A stretch of DNA of 64,000 nucleotides from Pseudomonas denitrificans (nom. rej.) (lineage in GTDB: Bacteria; Pseudomonadota; Gammaproteobacteria; Pseudomonadales; Pseudomonadaceae): the NCBI RefSeq assembly GCF_008807415.1, contig NZ_CP043626.1, positions 806,001 through 870,000 of the forward strand, read 5' to 3'. Positions within the stretch are counted from its first letter, which is position 1, and each line of letters begins with the position of its first letter. The translations under genes and the position numbers were made by a program. The notes under the pieces were generated by a model, which saw only the letters and a list, made by a program, of their open reading frames with translations, had not been told where the DNA came from and ran no database searches. Of this stretch, positions 1 through 10,797 are shown in pieces.

Positions 1-6
1 ATGGGA

Positions 7-549
7 TTACTCGGCAGGTTTCGCTACGGGTTGGCAGCCGGGCTTGCCGGCAGCGTATTTCAGGCTCGGGTCGACCAGGGCACCGAAGCGCTTGAGCGCG
101 TCGGAGCCGATCAGAAGCGGGTATTGGAAGGCGCTGCGGTCGGTAAGGTTCACTTCGATGGTGCGCAGGGCCTTGCCCATGCACAGCTGAAGCTCGATGA
201 CCGGACGCGCGGTATAGGCCTTGCCTTCGTCAGGGTCGTAGTCGCCGTGGCGGCGCTTGATCTTGCTGATGCGCGCCAGGGGTTTCTCGATCGGCTGGCT
301 GTCGGCGGTGTCGGTGGCCAGGTAGAACCGCACCCAGGTCTCGCCATCGCGCTTGAAGCGCTTGATGTCGCGGGCGCTGAGGGAGGCGGTCTTGGCACCG
401 GTGTCGAGCTTGGCGGCCAGTTCGATGTCCAGGTCGTTGATCCGGGCGTATTCGTTCAGGCCATAGACAGTCTTGCCGGCAGCTGCGCTGAAGCCGGGAA
501 GCAGGAAGATGCTCAGGAAGAGGAGCAGGGCAGTGGGCTTGAGTCTCAT
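7..549 (-). CDS. Retropepsin-like ATP-dependent zinc protease family protein (RimK-associated type), exported
   Basis: 180 residues. The start MRLKPTALL begins a clear signal peptide (hydrophobic run to about residue 24, then AAAGKTVYG). The body has the family core with LDTGAKTASLSA at about residues 47-58, where DTG is the aspartate motif of retropepsin-like folds, and a second conserved stretch PLLIGSDALKRF near the end. Members of this family (PF05618) are annotated as putative ATP-dependent zinc proteases, but catalysis is not demonstrated for most. The upstream in-frame extension lacks protein-like character, so the signal-peptide start is preferred. It is transcribed leftward and monocistronic as far as the window shows. 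Family assignment is good; function is unproven. Confidence 0.82.
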   Translation of the reverse strand: MRLKPTALLLFLSIFLLPGFSAAAGKTVYGLNEYARINDLDIELAAKLDTGAKTASLSARDIKRFKRDGETWVRFYLATDTADSQPIEKPLARISKIKRRHGDYDPDEGKAYTARPVIELQLCMGKALRTIEVNLTDRSAFQYPLLIGSDALKRFGALVDPSLKYAAGKPGCQPVAKPAE

Positions 550-832
550 GGGCCTTGATGAGTGAGTGGCCGCAAAGCCTTGAAAAGAAACGCCCCGGTC
601 GTCACCCCAAATGGCTGTGGCCGGCATGCCGGCCGGCGTGGCCTGGTGACGCCAGGCAATAGCGCGCCGAATTCTATCATGTGGTTTTTCGCTGGCGACA
701 GTCGGTTGGCGTGTTGGCAGGGTATTTGTTTCAGGCATATGACAGGGGCCTTGCGGGCCCGCCGAATGCCGGGCGAGCGGCGGGCTCTGCCAGAACCCGT
801 CCGACCGCCAGGCGGCCGGGTGGTTCAGTCAC

Positions 833-1723
833 TCAGGGCTTTTCCTCCTCGGCGGTGACCTCGGTCCAGCTACTGTCCGGGTCGAAGCGGCTCATCTTCT
901 TGGCAATCTTGTCGCTCTCCGGGCCGAGGTTCTTGGAGAAGATCTCGCCATCGTGGCTGATCATGAAGCTCATCACGCCGCTGTCGCCGTACTTCACCGG
1001 CCAGGCGATCAGGGCAAAGCCGCGGGTCATCCTGCCGCCGATCTTGTAGTCGTAGGCGCCACCGGGGGAGGGGCCCTGGGCGGTGAGGATGCGGTAGTGG
1101 TAGCCATGCCAGCCGTCGCCCGGCATGTCGTCGCCGAACAATGGGCCGAGCGGGCTTTCCTCGCCGCCGTCTTCCTCCGGCCAGTACAGACCGTCATGGT
1201 GCCCGTCGCTACTGACGAACTGCTGCGCGTACTCCAGGACGCCATCGCCGTTGCGGTCAACCTCGGCGTAGTCCATCTGCGCATCGTGGTACGCCTGCAC
1301 GGCCTCCAGGGTCGACTCCTCGTTGCGGCCGATGCGGCGAATGCGGATTTCCTCGCCGCCGGCCTTGGCGTTGAAAGCCCAGCCGTTCTTGTCGTGGACG
1401 ATCGGCAGGGGCAGGGTCCAGGGATCGTTGCCGACGACCAGATGGGCGAGGTGCGGGTTGTCCTTCTCGATCTGGTGCTTGTCCTTGTAGTGGGCGAGGA
1501 AGGCGTCCACCTCATCCCGGTCGATGCCGGCGGTCGGTATATAGCTCTGCCAGTCCTTGCCCAGCAGGGCGGCCAGGCGTTCGGGGTCGGCTTTTTCGGT
1601 GCCGAGCGCGGCGATGAAGGCGTCGGCGGCCGCGTCGGGGGTGGGGAAGCTGTCCTGGGCCAGCAGGCTGGCAGGCAGGGCGGCGAGGAGGGCGAGCGCC
1701 AGCAGGCGCGATGCGATGGGCAT
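833..1723 (-). CDS. DUF2950 family exported protein
   Basis: 296 residues starting MPIASRLLALALLAALP, a typical Sec signal peptide ending near LLAQDS. The mature part opens with FPTPDAAADAFIAALG, the usual N-terminal pattern of DUF2950, and contains DYAEVDRNGDGVLEYAQQF, which resembles a calcium-binding loop, and a late YKIGGRMTRGFALIAWPVKYG block. It lies 10 bases downstream of the DUF3300 lipoprotein gene on the same strand; DUF2950 and DUF3300 genes commonly occur as a pair and are probably co-transcribed. The biochemical role is unknown. A longer in-frame upstream reading overlaps the neighbour and looks non-coding, so it was rejected. Confidence 0.82.
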   Translation of the reverse strand: MPIASRLLALALLAALPASLLAQDSFPTPDAAADAFIAALGTEKADPERLAALLGKDWQSYIPTAGIDRDEVDAFLAHYKDKHQIEKDNPHLAHLVVGNDPWTLPLPIVHDKNGWAFNAKAGGEEIRIRRIGRNEESTLEAVQAYHDAQMDYAEVDRNGDGVLEYAQQFVSSDGHHDGLYWPEEDGGEESPLGPLFGDDMPGDGWHGYHYRILTAQGPSPGGAYDYKIGGRMTRGFALIAWPVKYGDSGVMSFMISHDGEIFSKNLGPESDKIAKKMSRFDPDSSWTEVTAEEEKP

Positions 1724-1733
1724 GGCTCGTCTC

Positions 1734-3361
1734 CTAGCGGCGCCGGCCGCCGCCGGAGGGCGCGCGGGCAGGACGTTGGACGGTGTGACCGGCGCGGGCG
1801 GCCTGCGGGCGGCTGGCGGCGGCGCGACTGGCTTGGCCGCGGTTGGCAACTTCGCGGGACTGTCTGGGGTTGTTGGCGCCGGCGAAGGCATTGTTACGTG
1901 GGGCCTGGGTGCGGGCATGCTGCTGGCGCGCCTGTTCGCGGATCTGCTGGTTGTTCTGCGTCCGCGGCCGTTGCTGTGCCTGGTTGCTGCGGTTCTGCAC
2001 CTGGTTCTGCGCACGCTGGCGGTTCTCCGGGGTACGGTTCAACTCGCGGGTGGCAGCCTGCGCCCGCTCACGGGCCTGGGCGTTGTCGCGGTTGCCTTGC
2101 TGCAGACGCTGCTGGGCTTGCGGGTTGTCCCGCAGGTCGCGGGTTGCCGCCTGGGCGCGCTCGCGGGCCTGGGCATTGTTCGCCGCCGGTGGGGCGATGC
2201 CGCGTTGGCTCAGGCTCTCCCTGGCTTTCGCGCGCTCCTGGGTGCGGGCCGAGTCGAACCCGCGCAGCGCATCGCGCTGCTCGCCCCCGGCCAGCCGGCG
2301 GTTGTACTGCTCGCGGCTGGCCGAGTCGCGGTAGGGCACGCCATTGCGGTAGGTCGGGTTGTGCTGCCACTTCGCCCGGTTGCCATTGACGTTGCCGGTG
2401 AAATCTCGATTCACATTCCGGTTCACGTTCCGGTTGCTGTTGAAGTTGTTGTAATGCTCGACGTCGACGTCGATGTCATGGTCGTCCCAATCACAATCGC
2501 CCCAGAGCGAACCGACGATGGCGACGCCCGCGCCGAACGCCAGGCCGGTGGCCAGCGCCGTGGCGACCGGGTATTCGGGCGGCGGCGGGTAATACACCGG
2601 CGGGCTGGCGGGGTAGGGCCAGGAGCCGTAGACCTGCGTGGGGTTGTAGCTGGGCACATAGACCACCTGCGGATCGGTGGGCTCGATGATGATCGTCTGC
2701 GCCGCTGCCGGTTGCTGCACTACTACGGTGTCTCCACCGGAAGCAGGCTGCGCCGGTGCCGGCTGGGCGGCCGGCTTGATGGTCACGGTCTGCTGCTCGT
2801 TCGACTGCAGGTTGCCGGCGGCCTGGGCCTGGCGACGCAGGCGCTGGATGGAATCCATCACCGCATCGGGCTGGGCGAGGAAGGCATCGCCGACGCGTTG
2901 CACCCAGGCCGGGTCCTGCCCCAGCGTGGCGAGCACCAGGGGGAAGGCGACCAGCGACTGGACGCTGGGGTCCCAGGGTTGGTTGGCGACCTGTTTCACC
3001 GCGTCATCGCCTACCGCCTTGGGATTGGCCTTCGACCAGGCTGCGGCGTCGGCCACGTTACCGGGGTAGGTGGTGGCCATCAGCACCTGGGCCAGCAGCG
3101 AGTCGGGATACAGCGCCAGCGGCGCGAGCATCTGGTCCAGTTCCTCGACGCTGAACACCGCCTGCGAGGGCGCGGCAGCGGGCGCGGCCGGGGCGGCGGC
3201 TGGAGGCGGGCAGGGGGCGCTGGCGGGGGAGGCGCTGTCGCGGCGGGCGGGCTGGCGGGTGGCGTGGCGGCCGTGGCGGTCTTGGCGACGGGCTTGTCGC
3301 CCGAATCGCAACCCGTCAATGCCAACAAGGCGACCAGAATCAGGTACTGACATTCTCGCAT
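1734..3361 (-). pseudogene. DUF3300 lipoprotein, one frameshift (possibly a sequence error)
   Basis: The start MRECQYLILVALLALTGC gives a lipobox LTGC with acylated Cys18. A Pro/Ala-rich linker follows. Downstream, in another frame, is the DUF3300 core FSVEELDQMLAPLALYPDSLLAQVLMA, then a Pro/Tyr-rich segment, a hydrophobic stretch (VATALATGLAFGAGVAIVG) and a long Arg/Gln/Asn-rich tail with RARE-like repeats. The two frames join if one C is added within the C runs on the coding strand at about 3213-3229, giving 542 residues. DUF3300 proteins are envelope proteins of unknown function. The gene lies 10 bases upstream of the DUF2950 gene. The break may be real or a homopolymer miscall; the intact protein-like character on both sides favours the latter. 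Confidence 0.75.
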
Positions 3362-3515
3362 GGCGCTCTCCTGTGCCGGGAATGCCCGATCCGTGAAAAC
3401 TGCCACGGGTAAAACGCGGGTTCAGAGAATGATAGGCGCCCGAATGAAAGGCTGCAGAAAGTCGAACGGCCGGTGATGCCGGCCGTCGGTTGGGGGATTT
3501 TTACGCGGTGGCCGG

Positions 3516-4334
3516 TTACTTTAGCCGGCGCTCGACGCCTTTCTCGACGAGGATCTTGGCGGAGATCTCCTCCACCGAGAAATGCGTCGAGTTGATGTAG
3601 GCGATGTTCTCGCGGCGGAACAGATTCTCCACCTCGCGAACCTCGAACTCGCACTGGGCGAAGCTGGCGTAGCGGCTGTTGGGCTTGCGCTCGTGGCGAA
3701 TGGCGGTGAGCCGGTCCGGGTCGATGGTCAGGCCGAACAGCTTGTGCTTGTAGGGCTTGAGCGCGTTGGGCAGTTGCAGGCGCTCCATGTCTTCTTCGGT
3801 CAGCGGGTAGTTCGCCGCGCGGATGCCGTATTGCAGGGCCATATAGAGGCAGGTGGGCGTCTTGCCGCAGCGCGAGACGCCGACCAGGATCAGGTCGGCC
3901 TTGTCGTAGTAGTGGGTGCGGGCGCCGTCGTCGTTGTCGAGGGCGAAGTTCACCGCATCGATCCGCTCCATGTAGTGCGGGTTATGGCCGATGCTGTGGG
4001 ATTTTCCGACGGAATACGACGAGTCTGAGGATAATTCCTGCTCGAGCGGGGACAAAAAGGTCGAGAAGATGTCAATCATGAAACCGTTGGATTGCGCCAG
4101 GACCGAGCGGATCTCACGATTGACGATGGTGTCGAAGATGATCGGTCTTGCCCCGTCCGCCTCCGCAGCCCGGTTGATTTGCTGTACCATGACGCGCGCC
4201 TTTTCTTCGGTATCGATGTAAGGTCGTGTCAGTTTGGTGAAGTTGATGTTCTCGAACTGCGCCAGAAGGCTCTGGCCGAGGGTTTCGGCAGTGATGCCGG
4301 TGCCGTCGGAGATGAAGAATGCAGTTCGTTTCAT
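3516..4334 (-). CDS. ppsR: Bifunctional PEP synthase regulatory kinase/pyrophosphorylase
   Basis: 272 residues starting [20 protein letters not shown], the hallmark N-terminus of the DUF299/PpsR family. The P-loop-like motif [15 protein letters not shown] is at about residues 152-166. In characterised members the protein phosphorylates PEP synthase with ADP as phosphate donor to inactivate it, and reactivates it by phosphorolysis. It is divergent from ppsA across a 165-base gap, matching that partnership. The reading frame stays open far upstream across ppsA on the opposite strand, but only the part from MKRTAFF looks like protein. A GC-rich hairpin lies downstream at about 3468-3487 without a good U tract. 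Confidence 0.95.
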   Translation of the reverse strand: MKRTAFFISDGTGITAETLGQSLLAQFENINFTKLTRPYIDTEEKARVMVQQINRAAEADGARPIIFDTIVNREIRSVLAQSNGFMIDIFSTFLSPLEQELSSDSSYSVGKSHSIGHNPHYMERIDAVNFALDNDDGARTHYYDKADLILVGVSRCGKTPTCLYMALQYGIRAANYPLTEEDMERLQLPNALKPYKHKLFGLTIDPDRLTAIRHERKPNSRYASFAQCEFEVREVENLFRRENIAYINSTHFSVEEISAKILVEKGVERRLK

Positions 4335-4499
4335 GTGCGCTGCGGGCCTTATAGGTAGGATCGAATCCTGGTTATGATAGGCCCGCGTTTGCAAGGCCCT
4401 TTGCCGGGGCATTCTCACCCATTTTTCCGGCTCCGGCCAGACAGGGTGGGGCCGCACCGACTTGTATGACCTTTTCCAACACTTAGTGGAGAGATCACC

Positions 4500-6869
4500 T
4501 TGGTAGAGTACGTAGTTTCCCTCGATAAGCTCGGCGTCCACGATGTCGAACATGTGGGGGGCAAGAACGCATCCCTGGGCGAAATGATCAGCAACCTCGC
4601 CGGTGCCGGCGTTTCCGTACCGGGTGGCTTCGCCACTACCGCCCAGGCCTACCGTGACTTCCTCGACCAGAGCGGCCTGAACGATCGCATCCACGCGGCC
4701 CTCGACGCCCTGGACGTGGACGACGTCAACGCCCTGGCCAAGACCGGCGCGCAGATCCGCCAGTGGGTGATGGACGCCGAGTTCCCCGAGCGTCTGGATG
4801 CCGAGATTCGCAAGGCTTTCGCCGAGATGGCCGGCAGCAACGACAACATGGCCGTGGCCGTGCGTTCCTCCGCCACCGCCGAAGACCTGCCGGACGCTTC
4901 CTTCGCCGGCCAGCAGGAGACCTTCCTGAACATCCGCGGCGTGGACAACGTGATCCGCGCGGCCAAGGAAGTCTTCGCCTCCCTCTTCAACGACCGTGCC
5001 ATTGCCTACCGCGTACACCAGGGCTTCGACCACAAGCTGGTCGCCCTGTCCGCCGGCGTGCAGCGCATGGTTCGCTCGGAAACCGGCACCGCCGGCGTGA
5101 TGTTCACCCTGGACACCGAATCCGGTTTCCGTGACGTGGTGTTCATCACCGGTGCCTACGGCCTCGGCGAGACCGTGGTGCAGGGCGCGGTGAACCCCGA
5201 CGAGTTCTACGTCCACAAGCCGACCCTGGAAGCCGGCCGCCCGGCCATCCTGCGTCGCAACCTGGGCAGCAAGGCGATCAAGATGATCTACGGCGACGAA
5301 GCCAAGGCCGGCAAATCGGTCAAGGTGGTCGACGTGGAGAAGGCCGACCGCGCCCGCTTCGCGCTGTCCGACGCCGAAGTGACCGAGCTGGCCAAGCAGG
5401 CCCTGATCATCGAGAAGCACTACGAGCGTCCGATGGACATCGAGTGGGCCAAGGACGGTGACGACGGCAAGCTGTACATCGTGCAGGCCCGTCCGGAAAC
5501 CGTTAAGAGCCGTTCCAGCGCCAACGTGATGGAACGCTACCTGCTCAAGGAAAAAGGCAAGGTCCTGGTCGAAGGCCGCGCCATCGGCCAGCGCATCGGC
5601 GCCGGCCCGGTGAAGGTGATCCACGACGTTTCCGAGATGGACAAGGTCCAGCCGGGCGACGTGCTGGTCTCCGACATGACCGACCCGGACTGGGAACCCG
5701 TGATGAAGCGCGCCAGCGCCATCGTCACCAACCGTGGCGGCCGTACCTGCCACGCCGCGATCATCGCCCGTGAACTGGGCATCCCGGCAGTCGTCGGCTG
5801 TGGCAACGCCACCGCGGCGCTGAAGGATGGCCAGCGCGTGACCGTATCCTGCGCCGAAGGCGATACCGGCCTGATCTACGAAGGTGAACTGGGCTTCGAC
5901 GTCCGCCAGAACTCGGTCGACGCCATGCCCGACCTGCCGTTCAAGATCATGATGAACGTCGGCAACCCGGATCGTGCCTTCGATTTCGCCCAGCTGCCGA
6001 ACGAAGGTGTGGGTCTTGCCCGCCTGGAATTCATCATCAACCGCATGATCGGCGTGCATCCCAAGGCGCTGCTGAACTTCGCCAGCCTGCCGGCGGACAT
6101 CAAGGAAAGCGTCGAGAAGCGCATCGCCGGCTACGACGATCCGGTCGGCTTCTATGTCGAGAAGCTGGTCGAGGGCGTCAGCACCCTGGCCGCGGCTTTC
6201 TGGCCGAAGAAGGTCATCGTGCGTCTGTCGGACTTCAAGTCCAACGAATACGCCAACCTCATCGGTGGCAAGCTCTACGAGCCGGAAGAAGAGAACCCGA
6301 TGCTCGGCTTCCGTGGCGCCTCGCGCTACATCAGCGAATCCTTCCGCGACTGCTTCGAGCTCGAATGCCGCGCGATGAAGAAGGTCCGCAACGAGATGGG
6401 CCTGACCAACGTCGAGCTGATGGTGCCGTTCGTCCGTACCCTCGGTGAAGCCTCCCAGGTCGTCGACCTGCTGGCCACCAACGGCCTCAAGCGTGGCGAG
6501 AACGGCCTGCGCGTCATCATGATGTGCGAGCTGCCGTCCAACGCCCTGCTGGCCGACGAGTTCCTCGAGTTCTTCGACGGCTTCTCCATCGGCTCCAACG
6601 ACCTGACCCAGCTGACCCTGGGCCTGGACCGTGACTCGGGCATCGTCGCGCACCTGTTCGACGAACGTAACCCGGCGGTGAAGAAGCTGCTGTCCAATGC
6701 CATCCAGGCGTGCAACCGCGCCGGCAAGTACATCGGCATCTGCGGCCAGGGCCCGTCGGACCACCCGGACCTCGCCAAGTGGCTGATGGAGCAGGGCATC
6801 GAGAGCGTGTCGCTGAACCCTGACTCGGTCCTCGATACCTGGTTCTTCCTCGCCGAAGGCCAGTCCTGA
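4500..6869 (+). CDS. ppsA: Phosphoenolpyruvate synthase
   Basis: 789 residues, close to the usual length for the enzyme, which converts pyruvate and ATP to PEP, AMP and phosphate for gluconeogenesis. The start is TTG, preceded by GGAGAG; the next residues [20 protein letters not shown] match the known N-terminus and there is no better ATG. Order of domains: N-terminal ATP/pyruvate-binding domain ([20 protein letters not shown] near 120-140), the phosphohistidine swivelling domain with GGRTCHAA (catalytic His418), then a C-terminal PEP-binding TIM barrel ending with [15 protein letters not shown] and [11 protein letters not shown]. It is followed by a strong terminator. Regulation by the divergent ppsR product is expected. 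Confidence 0.97.
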   Translation: MVEYVVSLDKLGVHDVEHVGGKNASLGEMISNLAGAGVSVPGGFATTAQAYRDFLDQSGLNDRIHAALDALDVDDVNALAKTGAQIRQWVMDAEFPERLDAEIRKAFAEMAGSNDNMAVAVRSSATAEDLPDASFAGQQETFLNIRGVDNVIRAAKEVFASLFNDRAIAYRVHQGFDHKLVALSAGVQRMVRSETGTAGVMFTLDTESGFRDVVFITGAYGLGETVVQGAVNPDEFYVHKPTLEAGRPAILRRNLGSKAIKMIYGDEAKAGKSVKVVDVEKADRARFALSDAEVTELAKQALIIEKHYERPMDIEWAKDGDDGKLYIVQARPETVKSRSSANVMERYLLKEKGKVLVEGRAIGQRIGAGPVKVIHDVSEMDKVQPGDVLVSDMTDPDWEPVMKRASAIVTNRGGRTCHAAIIARELGIPAVVGCGNATAALKDGQRVTVSCAEGDTGLIYEGELGFDVRQNSVDAMPDLPFKIMMNVGNPDRAFDFAQLPNEGVGLARLEFIINRMIGVHPKALLNFASLPADIKESVEKRIAGYDDPVGFYVEKLVEGVSTLAAAFWPKKVIVRLSDFKSNEYANLIGGKLYEPEEENPMLGFRGASRYISESFRDCFELECRAMKKVRNEMGLTNVELMVPFVRTLGEASQVVDLLATNGLKRGENGLRVIMMCELPSNALLADEFLEFFDGFSIGSNDLTQLTLGLDRDSGIVAHLFDERNPAVKKLLSNAIQACNRAGKYIGICGQGPSDHPDLAKWLMEQGIESVSLNPDSVLDTWFFLAEGQS

Positions 6870-6890
6870 CGGTTCCTTCTCCATCCTGAG

Positions 6891-6920
6891 AAGGGCGGGT
6901 GATTTCACCCGCCCTTTTTT
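6891..6920 (+). terminator. Intrinsic terminator of ppsA
   Basis: A 10-bp stem AAGGGCGGGT/ACCCGCCCTT with loop GATTTC is followed by a T run. It ends 14 bases before the start of the next gene on the same strand. Confidence 0.9.
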
Positions 6921-6934
6921 ATGCAAGCGATTCC

Positions 6935-7909
6935 ATGCAAAGCAGCAGTCAACTCTTCCCCGTCGCGCTAGTCAGCGCGGAATTGCGCGGCGACCTCACC
7001 GAGGACGTCTACCGCCTCAAGCCGAACAACAGCCCGGACTCCAGCGTCGAGCTGGCGATCACCCGTCTCGGTTGCCCCGAAGGGCGGCGTGGCGTGCCGG
7101 TGATCCTGTTGCACGGCAGCTTCTCCAACCGCCGCTTCTGGTTCTCGCCCAAGGGTATTGGCCTGGGTGCGTATCTGGCGCGTGCCGGCTTCGATGTCTG
7201 GATCGCCGAGATGCGCGGGCATGGCCTGTCGCCCCGTAACGCTGACTACGATCGCAATCGTGTCGCCGACTACGCACGTTTCGACCTGCCGGCCATTGCC
7301 AATTTCGTGGTCGAGCAGAGCGGCCAGGCGCCGCATTGGGTCGGGCACTCCCTGGGGGGCGTCACCCTGGCTGCCGCGCTGGGCGGCGGCTACCTGGATG
7401 AGCAGCAGGCCGCCAGCGCGGCGCTGTGCGGCAGCCAGATCAGCCGTACCTACTGGCCGCTGAAGCTACCGCCCGTGGCCTGGGGCGGGCGCTTGCTGCT
7501 CAAGCGCATGGGCGGGCTGTCCGGTTCGCGGCTCAAGCGCGGTCCGGAGGACGAGCCGTTGGGGCTCGCCCTCGAGGCCCTGCACTGGTACAGCCTGTTC
7601 GGCCGCTTCGGCGAGAAGGACAACGACTGGTGGGGCGGTTTGCAGAAGGTTTCCCTGCCGGTGCTGGCCATCGGCTCCGATGGCGATATCCAGGACCCGG
7701 CCTGGGCCTGTCGCAAGTTGCTGGAGCAGTTCGGCTCCGAGATCCGGCAGTTCCTGCACCTGGGGCGGCGCCAGGGCTTCTCGGAAGATTTTGGCCACGT
7801 CGAGATGCTGATCAGCAAGGGCGCGCAGCGTGAGGTCTGGCCGCTGCTGCAATACTGGCTGGAGCACAGCGGCTTGCCGGAAGGACAGGGCGCTCTGGCG
7901 CAGGCTTGA
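6935..7909 (+). CDS. Alpha/beta hydrolase (esterase/lipase-like)
   Basis: 324 residues from the ATG giving [17 protein letters not shown]. It shows the alpha/beta-hydrolase pattern: oxyanion region [14 protein letters not shown], the nucleophile elbow GHSLGG with catalytic Ser, an acid residue in [12 protein letters not shown], and the late histidine in DFGHVEM. No signal peptide is visible, so it is probably cytoplasmic. In P. aeruginosa the corresponding position carries a predicted esterase/lipase. The true substrate is unknown. It begins just after the ppsA terminator and ends about 95 bases before rraA. Confidence 0.88.
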   Translation: MQSSSQLFPVALVSAELRGDLTEDVYRLKPNNSPDSSVELAITRLGCPEGRRGVPVILLHGSFSNRRFWFSPKGIGLGAYLARAGFDVWIAEMRGHGLSPRNADYDRNRVADYARFDLPAIANFVVEQSGQAPHWVGHSLGGVTLAAALGGGYLDEQQAASAALCGSQISRTYWPLKLPPVAWGGRLLLKRMGGLSGSRLKRGPEDEPLGLALEALHWYSLFGRFGEKDNDWWGGLQKVSLPVLAIGSDGDIQDPAWACRKLLEQFGSEIRQFLHLGRRQGFSEDFGHVEMLISKGAQREVWPLLQYWLEHSGLPEGQGALAQA

Positions 7910-8005
7910 GCTTGGCGTGGCAGGGAGTAGACTGTGACGCCATTGCGGCTTTCGGTCACATCCAGGCCTGAAACCCTGCCGGATTTCATCAAGAGGAGCT
8001 TCTCC

Positions 8006-8494
8006 ATGCATTACGTCACCCCCGATCTGTGCGATGCCTACCCGGAGCTGGTCCAGGTCGTCGAGCCGATGTTCAGCAACTTCGGCGGACGGGACTCCTT
8101 CGGTGGTGAGATCGTCACCATCAAGTGCTTCGAGGACAACTCGCTGGTCAAGGAGCAGGTCGAGAAGGATGGCAAGGGCAAGGTGCTGGTGGTCGACGGC
8201 GGCGGCTCGCTGCGCCGTGCACTGCTGGGTGACATGCTGGCCGAGAAGGCCGCCAAGAGCGGCTGGGAAGGCATCGTGGTGTACGGCTGCATCCGTGACG
8301 TCGACGTGATCGCGCAGACCGATCTGGGCGTGCAGGCGCTGGCCAGCCACCCGATGAAGACCGACAAGCGCGGTATCGGCGACCTCAACGTGGCCGTGAC
8401 CTTCGGCGGCATCACCTTCCGCCCGGGCGAGTTCGTCTATGCCGACAACAACGGCATCATCGTCTCGCCTAAAGCGTTGAAAATGCCGGAATAA
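8006..8494 (+). CDS. rraA: RraA-family protein, regulator of RNase E activity / HMG aldolase fold
   Basis: 162 residues beginning [19 protein letters not shown], preceded by a good AAGAGGAG ribosome-binding site 8 bases upstream. Family signatures include [23 protein letters not shown] and the GCIRDVD block. In E. coli RraA binds RNase E and lowers its activity; related proteins are 4-hydroxy-4-methyl-2-oxoglutarate/oxaloacetate aldolases with the R-D pair also present here, so aldolase activity is an alternative or added role. Length is normal for RraA. It appears monocistronic. Confidence 0.92.
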   Translation: MHYVTPDLCDAYPELVQVVEPMFSNFGGRDSFGGEIVTIKCFEDNSLVKEQVEKDGKGKVLVVDGGGSLRRALLGDMLAEKAAKSGWEGIVVYGCIRDVDVIAQTDLGVQALASHPMKTDKRGIGDLNVAVTFGGITFRPGEFVYADNNGIIVSPKALKMPE

Positions 8495-8595
8495 TTCGAA
8501 CCTTCCAGCTGAAGTTCGGGTCAATGCCGGGAGCGAAAGCTTCCGGCATTTTTCATGGGGCCTCGCGCAAGCGACCTTGAGCGAAGGAAAAGGGC

Positions 8596-9594
8596 ATGCA
8601 GCAGTACGAGAGCGGCACGGAACGCGGACTGATCGACGGCTTCGTGCTGGACGGCCACGGTGGTGGCCGGCGGATCACCCGGAGCGAATTGCCGCTGCTG
8701 GATCTCAAGCCCGAGGAAAGCCTCTGGGTGCATTGGGATCGCGGTGTGCCCGAAGCCCAGTCCTGGCTGCGCGAATCCAGCGGTCTGAACGAATTCGCCT
8801 GCGACCTGCTGCTGGAAGAGGCCACCCGCCCGCGCCTGGTCGACCTGGGGGGTGAGCGCCTGCTGCTGTTCCTGCGCGGGGTCAACCTGAACCCCGGTGC
8901 GGTACCTGAGGACATGGTCTCGCTGCGGGTCTATGCCGAGTCGCAGCGGGTGATTTCCCTGCGTCTGCGTCCGCTCAAGGCGGTGGCCGACCTGCGCGCC
9001 GACCTGGATGCCGGCACCGGCCCGAAGACGGCCTCGGAAGTGGTGCTCTACCTCGCCCACTACCTCACCGACCGCGTCGATACCCTGATCGGCGGCCTGG
9101 CTGATCAGCTCGACGCGATGGAAGAGGCCATCGAAGAAGACGAGCGCAGCATTCCCGACCAGCACCAGCTGCGCACCCTGCGGCGACGTGCCGCGGGATT
9201 GCGCCGTTACCTGGCGCCGCAGCGGGAAATCTACTCGCAGATGGTCCGGTTCAAGGCGTCCTGGACGGTGGCCGACGACGCCGACTACTGGAACGAGCTC
9301 TACAACCGCCTGACCCGCAACCTGGAAGAACTGGAGCTGGTGCGCGAGCGCATCAGCCTGATCCAGGAAGCCGAACATCGTCGAATTACCGAGCGGATGA
9401 ACCGCACCATGTACCTGCTTGGTATCATTACCGGCTTTTTCCTGCCCATGAGCTTCGTGACCGGTCTCCTGGGCATCAACGTCGGCGGCATTCCCGGCTC
9501 CAGTGCACCCTACGGCTTCGCCGTGGCCTGCCTGGTGATCCTCGGGATAGTGGCTTTCCAATGGTGGATATTCCGCCGCATGCGTTGGCTCTAG
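8596..9594 (+). CDS. cmaX: CorA/ZntB-family divalent cation transporter CmaX
   Basis: 332 residues: a large cytoplasmic N-terminal domain with a long charged helix (about 140-265), then two C-terminal transmembrane helices. The pore signature between the helices reads GIN in TGLLGINVGG, where classical CorA has GMN; GxN variants are typical of ZntB-like members. The start MQQYESGTE is the first good ATG. It is the first gene of the conserved cmaX-crfX-cmpX-sigX-oprF block, which in P. aeruginosa is tied to envelope stress and SigX. The ion specificity cannot be read from sequence. Confidence 0.93.
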   Translation: MQQYESGTERGLIDGFVLDGHGGGRRITRSELPLLDLKPEESLWVHWDRGVPEAQSWLRESSGLNEFACDLLLEEATRPRLVDLGGERLLLFLRGVNLNPGAVPEDMVSLRVYAESQRVISLRLRPLKAVADLRADLDAGTGPKTASEVVLYLAHYLTDRVDTLIGGLADQLDAMEEAIEEDERSIPDQHQLRTLRRRAAGLRRYLAPQREIYSQMVRFKASWTVADDADYWNELYNRLTRNLEELELVRERISLIQEAEHRRITERMNRTMYLLGIITGFFLPMSFVTGLLGINVGGIPGSSAPYGFAVACLVILGIVAFQWWIFRRMRWL

Positions 9595-9648
9595 GTGTGA
9601 CTTTTGAGGTGGTGGGGGCGTCAAGCACCTCACACAGGCGAGGTGCGT

Positions 9649-9897
9649 ATGCACGACCCATTTGAAGAATCCTTGCGCGATCTGCTGCGAATGCCACCGG
9701 AACAGCCGGGAGACGATTCGCGCCTGGATCGCGTCCTGAAGACCGCCAACCGCCAGGTAGGCGCGGGCGATCTGTTCAGCCTGATGGGGCACTGGTTCCA
9801 GGCCCTGTCCATTGGCGTGAGCCGTGGCGCCGCGCACCTTGCACCCGTCTCGCGCCACGCGCAGAATTCCGCCCCTTCCGCTGACAAGGCCGACTGA
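9649..9897 (+). CDS. crfX: Small conserved protein CrfX
   Basis: 82 residues, MHDPFEESLRDLLRMPPEQPG to the C-terminal Ser/Ala-rich end. It is a small soluble protein of unknown biochemical role found between cmaX and cmpX in Pseudomonas. Its middle contains a Gly/Phe/Leu stretch, LFSLMGHWFQALSIGVSRG, that could be an amphipathic or weakly membrane-associated helix. The ATG at 9649 is preferred over upstream in-frame codons that read through the cmaX intergenic gap. The stop lies 2 bases before cmpX, so translation is probably coupled. Confidence 0.88.
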   Translation: MHDPFEESLRDLLRMPPEQPGDDSRLDRVLKTANRQVGAGDLFSLMGHWFQALSIGVSRGAAHLAPVSRHAQNSAPSADKAD

Positions 9898-9899
9898 AC

Positions 9900-10724
9900 A
9901 TGCAATTCGACATCTGGACGCAAAGCCTGCTCACCGCCATGAACACCCTGTGGGGCAAGCTGGCCGGGTTCATCCCGAACCTGCTCGCCGCGCTGGTGAT
10001 CGTGCTGCTCGGCTTCGTCGTCGCCAAACTGCTCGATGCGCTGATCTCCAAGCTGCTGGCCAAGCTCGGCCTCGACCGCCTGATGGCGGGTACCGGCCTG
10101 ACCAAGCTGCTGGCTCGTGCCGGCATCCAGGTGCCGGTCTCGACCCTGATCGGCAAGATCATCTACTGGTTCGTGCTGCTGGTATTCCTCGTCTCCGCGG
10201 CGGAGTCCCTCGGTCTGCAGCGCGTCTCGGCAACCCTGGACATGCTCGCGCTGTACCTGCCCAAGGTGTTCGGGGCGGCGCTGGTGCTGATCGTCGGCAT
10301 CCTGCTCGCCCAACTGGCCAACAGCCTGGTGCGCGGCGCGGCCGATGGTGTCGGCCTGGAATACGCCAACGGCCTGGGGCGCGTGGCCCAGTGGCTGGTC
10401 ATCATCATCAGCATCTCGGTGGCCATCGGCCAGCTCGAGGTCAAGACCGACCTGCTGAACTACATCATCGCCATCGTGCTGATCACCATCGGCCTGGCTG
10501 CCGCCCTGGCCCTGGGCCTGGGCAGCCGTGAGGTGGCAGGGCAGATCATCGCGGGTATTTACGTGCGGGAGCTGTATCAGGTCGGACAACAGGTGAAAGT
10601 GGCTGATGTCGAAGGCATCATCGAGGAAATTGGTACCATCAAGACTATCCTGCTGACAGACGAGGGTGAGCTGGTGTCGATCGCCAACCGCATCCTGCTC
10701 GATCAGCGTGTAACCAGTCGCTGA
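9900..10724 (+). CDS. cmpX: MscS-like small-conductance channel/membrane protein CmpX
   Basis: 274 residues with several transmembrane helices: about 20-45 (FIPNLLAALVIVLLGFVVAKLL), 85-105, 115-150, 155-180 and 185-215. The C-terminal soluble part YVRELYQVGQQVKVADVEGIIEEIG resembles the MscS beta domain. In P. aeruginosa CmpX is an inner-membrane protein linked to SigX activity, membrane fluidity and c-di-GMP. It starts 2 bases after crfX. Channel function is inferred from family resemblance only. Confidence 0.92.
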   Translation: MQFDIWTQSLLTAMNTLWGKLAGFIPNLLAALVIVLLGFVVAKLLDALISKLLAKLGLDRLMAGTGLTKLLARAGIQVPVSTLIGKIIYWFVLLVFLVSAAESLGLQRVSATLDMLALYLPKVFGAALVLIVGILLAQLANSLVRGAADGVGLEYANGLGRVAQWLVIIISISVAIGQLEVKTDLLNYIIAIVLITIGLAAALALGLGSREVAGQIIAGIYVRELYQVGQQVKVADVEGIIEEIGTIKTILLTDEGELVSIANRILLDQRVTSR

Positions 10725-10797
10725 AGATGATGACCGATTACCGGTACGGCTTCCTGAAAGCCGCGCCGGACGCTGACTTGACCTGGCCCGACCCGAC

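Noticed and set aside
4335..6926. Very long antisense open frame across ppsA continuing from ppsR (over 1,100 codons in total)
   Set aside because: The frame is open because ppsA codons are GC-biased and avoid antisense stops; its composition (Val/Gly/His/Ala/Asp-rich, no domain pattern) is that of a shadow. Only the part from 4334 downward is ppsR.
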